A stretch of DNA of 64,000 bases, taken from Streptomyces chartreusis NRRL 3882. Lineage in GTDB: Bacteria > Actinomycetota > Actinomycetes > Streptomycetales > Streptomycetaceae. The notes beneath the pieces were generated by a model. That model did no database searches and was not told where the DNA came from. It worked only from the letters and a program-made list of their open reading frames with translations. A program made the position numbers and the translations under genes. The stretch's first letter is position 1. Every line of letters begins with the position of its first letter. Below are positions 62,577 through 64,000 of the stretch, in pieces. The stretch lies in the NCBI RefSeq assembly GCF_900236475.1, contig NZ_LT963352.1, positions 3,472,001-3,536,000 on the forward strand. Reading direction: 5' to 3'.

Positions 62577-63473
62577 ATGGCCGAGATCATCCAGCGTGAC
62601 GGGACCTGGGCCTTCGACGGCAGCACGGTCCGGATCACGCCCGGTCTGCACCGCTCCGTGCCGCTGTTCCGGCAGACGTACGGAGAGGTCTCCGTGCCGC
62701 TGGAGGCGGTCTGGGGTGTCGTCCTCGAACCGGAACGCAGGCGCGGACGGCTCCGGTTGCGGCTGCGGGAGGGCGCCGACCCGCTGCTCCAGGCGACCGG
62801 CGGGCGGCTGCCGGACGCGGCCGATCCGTACCGGCTGGCGGTGGACGCCGACCGGACGGGGGTCGCCGAGTACGTCGCCGAGGAGATCCGCCGCGCGCTG
62901 CTCCTCGACCAGGTCCCGAGGGGGCCGGCGAAGGCGTATCTGCTGCCCGGGCCGCCGGTTCCGGTCTCGGTGCGCTCGTCCGACGGGACGGTCTCCTTCG
63001 ACGGGACCCGGGTCCGGATCGACTGGGCCGACACCTCCGAGCGGGTCAAACGCGCCACCGGCCCGCGCATCATCGACCTGCGAGACCTGGTGCAGGTCGA
63101 GTGGCTGCCGAACTCCGGCCACGAGGACGGCTTTCTGCGTTTCGTGACCCGCGAGACGGTGCTCTCGAAACTGCCGCCGGAGAAGGATCCGTACGCCCTG
63201 GACCTGTGGGGCAGCGCCCGCCGAGACCTGCTGACCGCGCTCGTCGCGACGGCGGTCACCGCCCGGCTGCCGCACCCGTCCACCCGCACCGTGGCGGGGA
63301 ACCAGGCGGCCGGCGCGCCGGGACCCCGCCCGGCCTCCGCCCTACCGCCCGCGGCCGACCACCACGACGTACTGCTGCGCCGCCTCCGCGAGTGGGGCGA
63401 GCTGCACCGGGACGGTGTGCTCACCGACGAGGAGTTCGCCAGGACGAAGGCCGTGGTGCTCCGCGGCTTCTGA
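62577..63473 (+). CDS. DUF4429 protein with C-terminal SHOCT domain
   Basis: 298 residues. Two similar halves (GTWAFDGSTVRITPG and GTVSFDGTRVRIDWAD) are the duplicated DUF4429 beta domain. The C terminus DVLLRRLREWGELHRDGVLTDEEFARTK is a SHOCT helix pair, a short oligomerisation element. It is alone between opposite-strand genes. Members are cytosolic and of unknown function. Confidence 0.88.
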   Translation: MAEIIQRDGTWAFDGSTVRITPGLHRSVPLFRQTYGEVSVPLEAVWGVVLEPERRRGRLRLRLREGADPLLQATGGRLPDAADPYRLAVDADRTGVAEYVAEEIRRALLLDQVPRGPAKAYLLPGPPVPVSVRSSDGTVSFDGTRVRIDWADTSERVKRATGPRIIDLRDLVQVEWLPNSGHEDGFLRFVTRETVLSKLPPEKDPYALDLWGSARRDLLTALVATAVTARLPHPSTRTVAGNQAAGAPGPRPASALPPAADHHDVLLRRLREWGELHRDGVLTDEEFARTKAVVLRGF

Positions 63474-63485
63474 CGGGCCGGCCGC

Positions 63486-64000
63486 TCAGCTCAGCAGATC
63501 CGGCTCACTCCGGGTGACCTCCTGCCACATCGGCTGGTAGTTGATCCACGCCACCAGGTCGCCCCCCAGCTGCTCCCGTGTCGCCACCGCCATCCGGTGG
63601 TCGATGCGGACCGGCCGCCCGGCGGCCTGCGCCGTCAGCTGCACCTGGCAGGACCGTTCCATCGACACGAACCACCAGGCGGCGGCGTCCACCGAGTCGC
63701 CGACGGTCAGCAGCCCGTGGTTGCGCAGCACGAGCGCCTTGCGGGAGCCGAGCGTGGCCGCGATGCGCCGTCCCTCCTCGGCGTCGACGGCGACACCGGT
63801 GTAGGCGTCGTAGAGGGCGTGGTCCTCATAGAAGGCGCAGCTCTCCTGGGTGATCGGCTCCAGCAGCTCGCCGAGGGACGCGAGCGCCCGGCCGTGCACC
63901 GAGTGGCAGTGGGCGACGGCGACGACGTCGGGGCGGGCGGCGTGGACCTGGGCGTGCACCGTGAAGGCGGCCTGGTTGACGTGGTAGCCGCCCTCGACGA
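63486..64000 (-). CDS. class II aldolase/adducin-family protein, N terminus beyond the window
   Basis: About 170 C-terminal residues are present; the frame is open to the right edge. The zinc-site motif HCHSVHGRALAS and the distal histidine in LRNHGLLTVG fit class II aldolases and related decarboxylases, which cleave sugar phosphates or act on hydroxy acids. The fragment VEGGYHVNQAAFTVHAQVHA precedes the zinc motif. Its N-terminal part and neighbours upstream are not visible, so the substrate cannot be assigned. Confidence 0.88.
   Translation of the reverse strand, partial: VEGGYHVNQAAFTVHAQVHAARPDVVAVAHCHSVHGRALASLGELLEPITQESCAFYEDHALYDAYTGVAVDAEEGRRIAATLGSRKALVLRNHGLLTVGDSVDAAAWWFVSMERSCQVQLTAQAAGRPVRIDHRMAVATREQLGGDLVAWINYQPMWQEVTRSEPDLLS

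Overview
The window is a chromosomal segment of a Streptomyces-type actinomycete. The support is very high GC with strong GC bias at third codon positions, GTG and TTG starts, many 4-base ATGA/GTGA gene overlaps, a mycothiol-era DUF664 protein, PASTA-free Ser/Thr kinases fused to cell-wall domains, DUF3017, DUF2690, DUF6350, DUF4429 and ALF-repeat families, and a gene order (pcrA, icmB-like, sucCD, purHN, folD, mdh) that I remember from the Streptomyces coelicolor core chromosome. No tRNA, rRNA, insertion sequence, prophage or CRISPR array was seen.

Layout. 1-1.5 kb: end of an FAD hydroxylase and a class IV aminotransferase. 1.5-5.2 kb: three CxxC carboxymuconolactone-decarboxylase/AhpD paralogues around a MocR regulator, the last two translationally coupled to a PEP-mutase/isocitrate-lyase-like protein. 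5.2-12.4 kb: a glycine betaine/choline unit on the minus strand (aldehyde dehydrogenase, GMC oxidoreductase, ATPase with C-terminal CBS-like part, fused double permease, lipoprotein binder), i.e. uptake of choline or betaine and oxidation of choline to betaine. 12.5-15.6 kb: DUF664 protein, then a LysR regulator divergent from an MFS exporter. 15.6-20.7 kb: mdh with a 13-bp-arm palindrome upstream, a degenerate-repeat spacer, an XRE/DUF2690 membrane protein, DUF3017 and folD. 21-26.6 kb: a membrane protein, an FHA protein, two membrane Ser/Thr kinases whose outer parts are a transglycosylase-like and a peptidoglycan-binding domain, and a secreted ALF-repeat protein. 26.6-35.3 kb: purH-purN, two membrane proteins, an XRE-sigma-like hybrid regulator, and sucC-sucD.

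37.2-45.6 kb holds the most interesting system: a divergent cluster with MoxR-type AAA+ ATPase, DUF5682 protein, a 48-residue microprotein and a VWA protein on one strand, and a SWIM zinc-finger protein plus DUF5691 protein on the other. Its order and families resemble E. coli yehL-yehM-yehP-yehQ. The two divergent promoters share a 14-bp perfect inverted repeat whose halves match the RecA-independent DNA-damage promoter (TTGTCRGTG-N8-TAnnnT) recognised through PafBC in actinobacteria; the same element lies just upstream of the pcrA helicase gene 9 kb away. This predicts a DNA-damage-induced MoxR/VWA chaperone-like machine.

45.7-57 kb: icmB-like cobalamin protein, a lipase, an M23 peptidase, pcrA, an NlpC/P60 hydrolase under a clear cyclic-di-AMP (ydaO) riboswitch, a TDT-like transporter, and a second NlpC/P60 paralogue without the riboswitch. 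56.4-60.3 kb: a PspC-domain sensor kinase and response regulator, divergent from a PspC/LiaF-like membrane protein, suggesting envelope-stress sensing. 60.3-64 kb: DoxX protein, a large membrane protein, a DUF4429/SHOCT protein and the start-truncated part of a class II aldolase.
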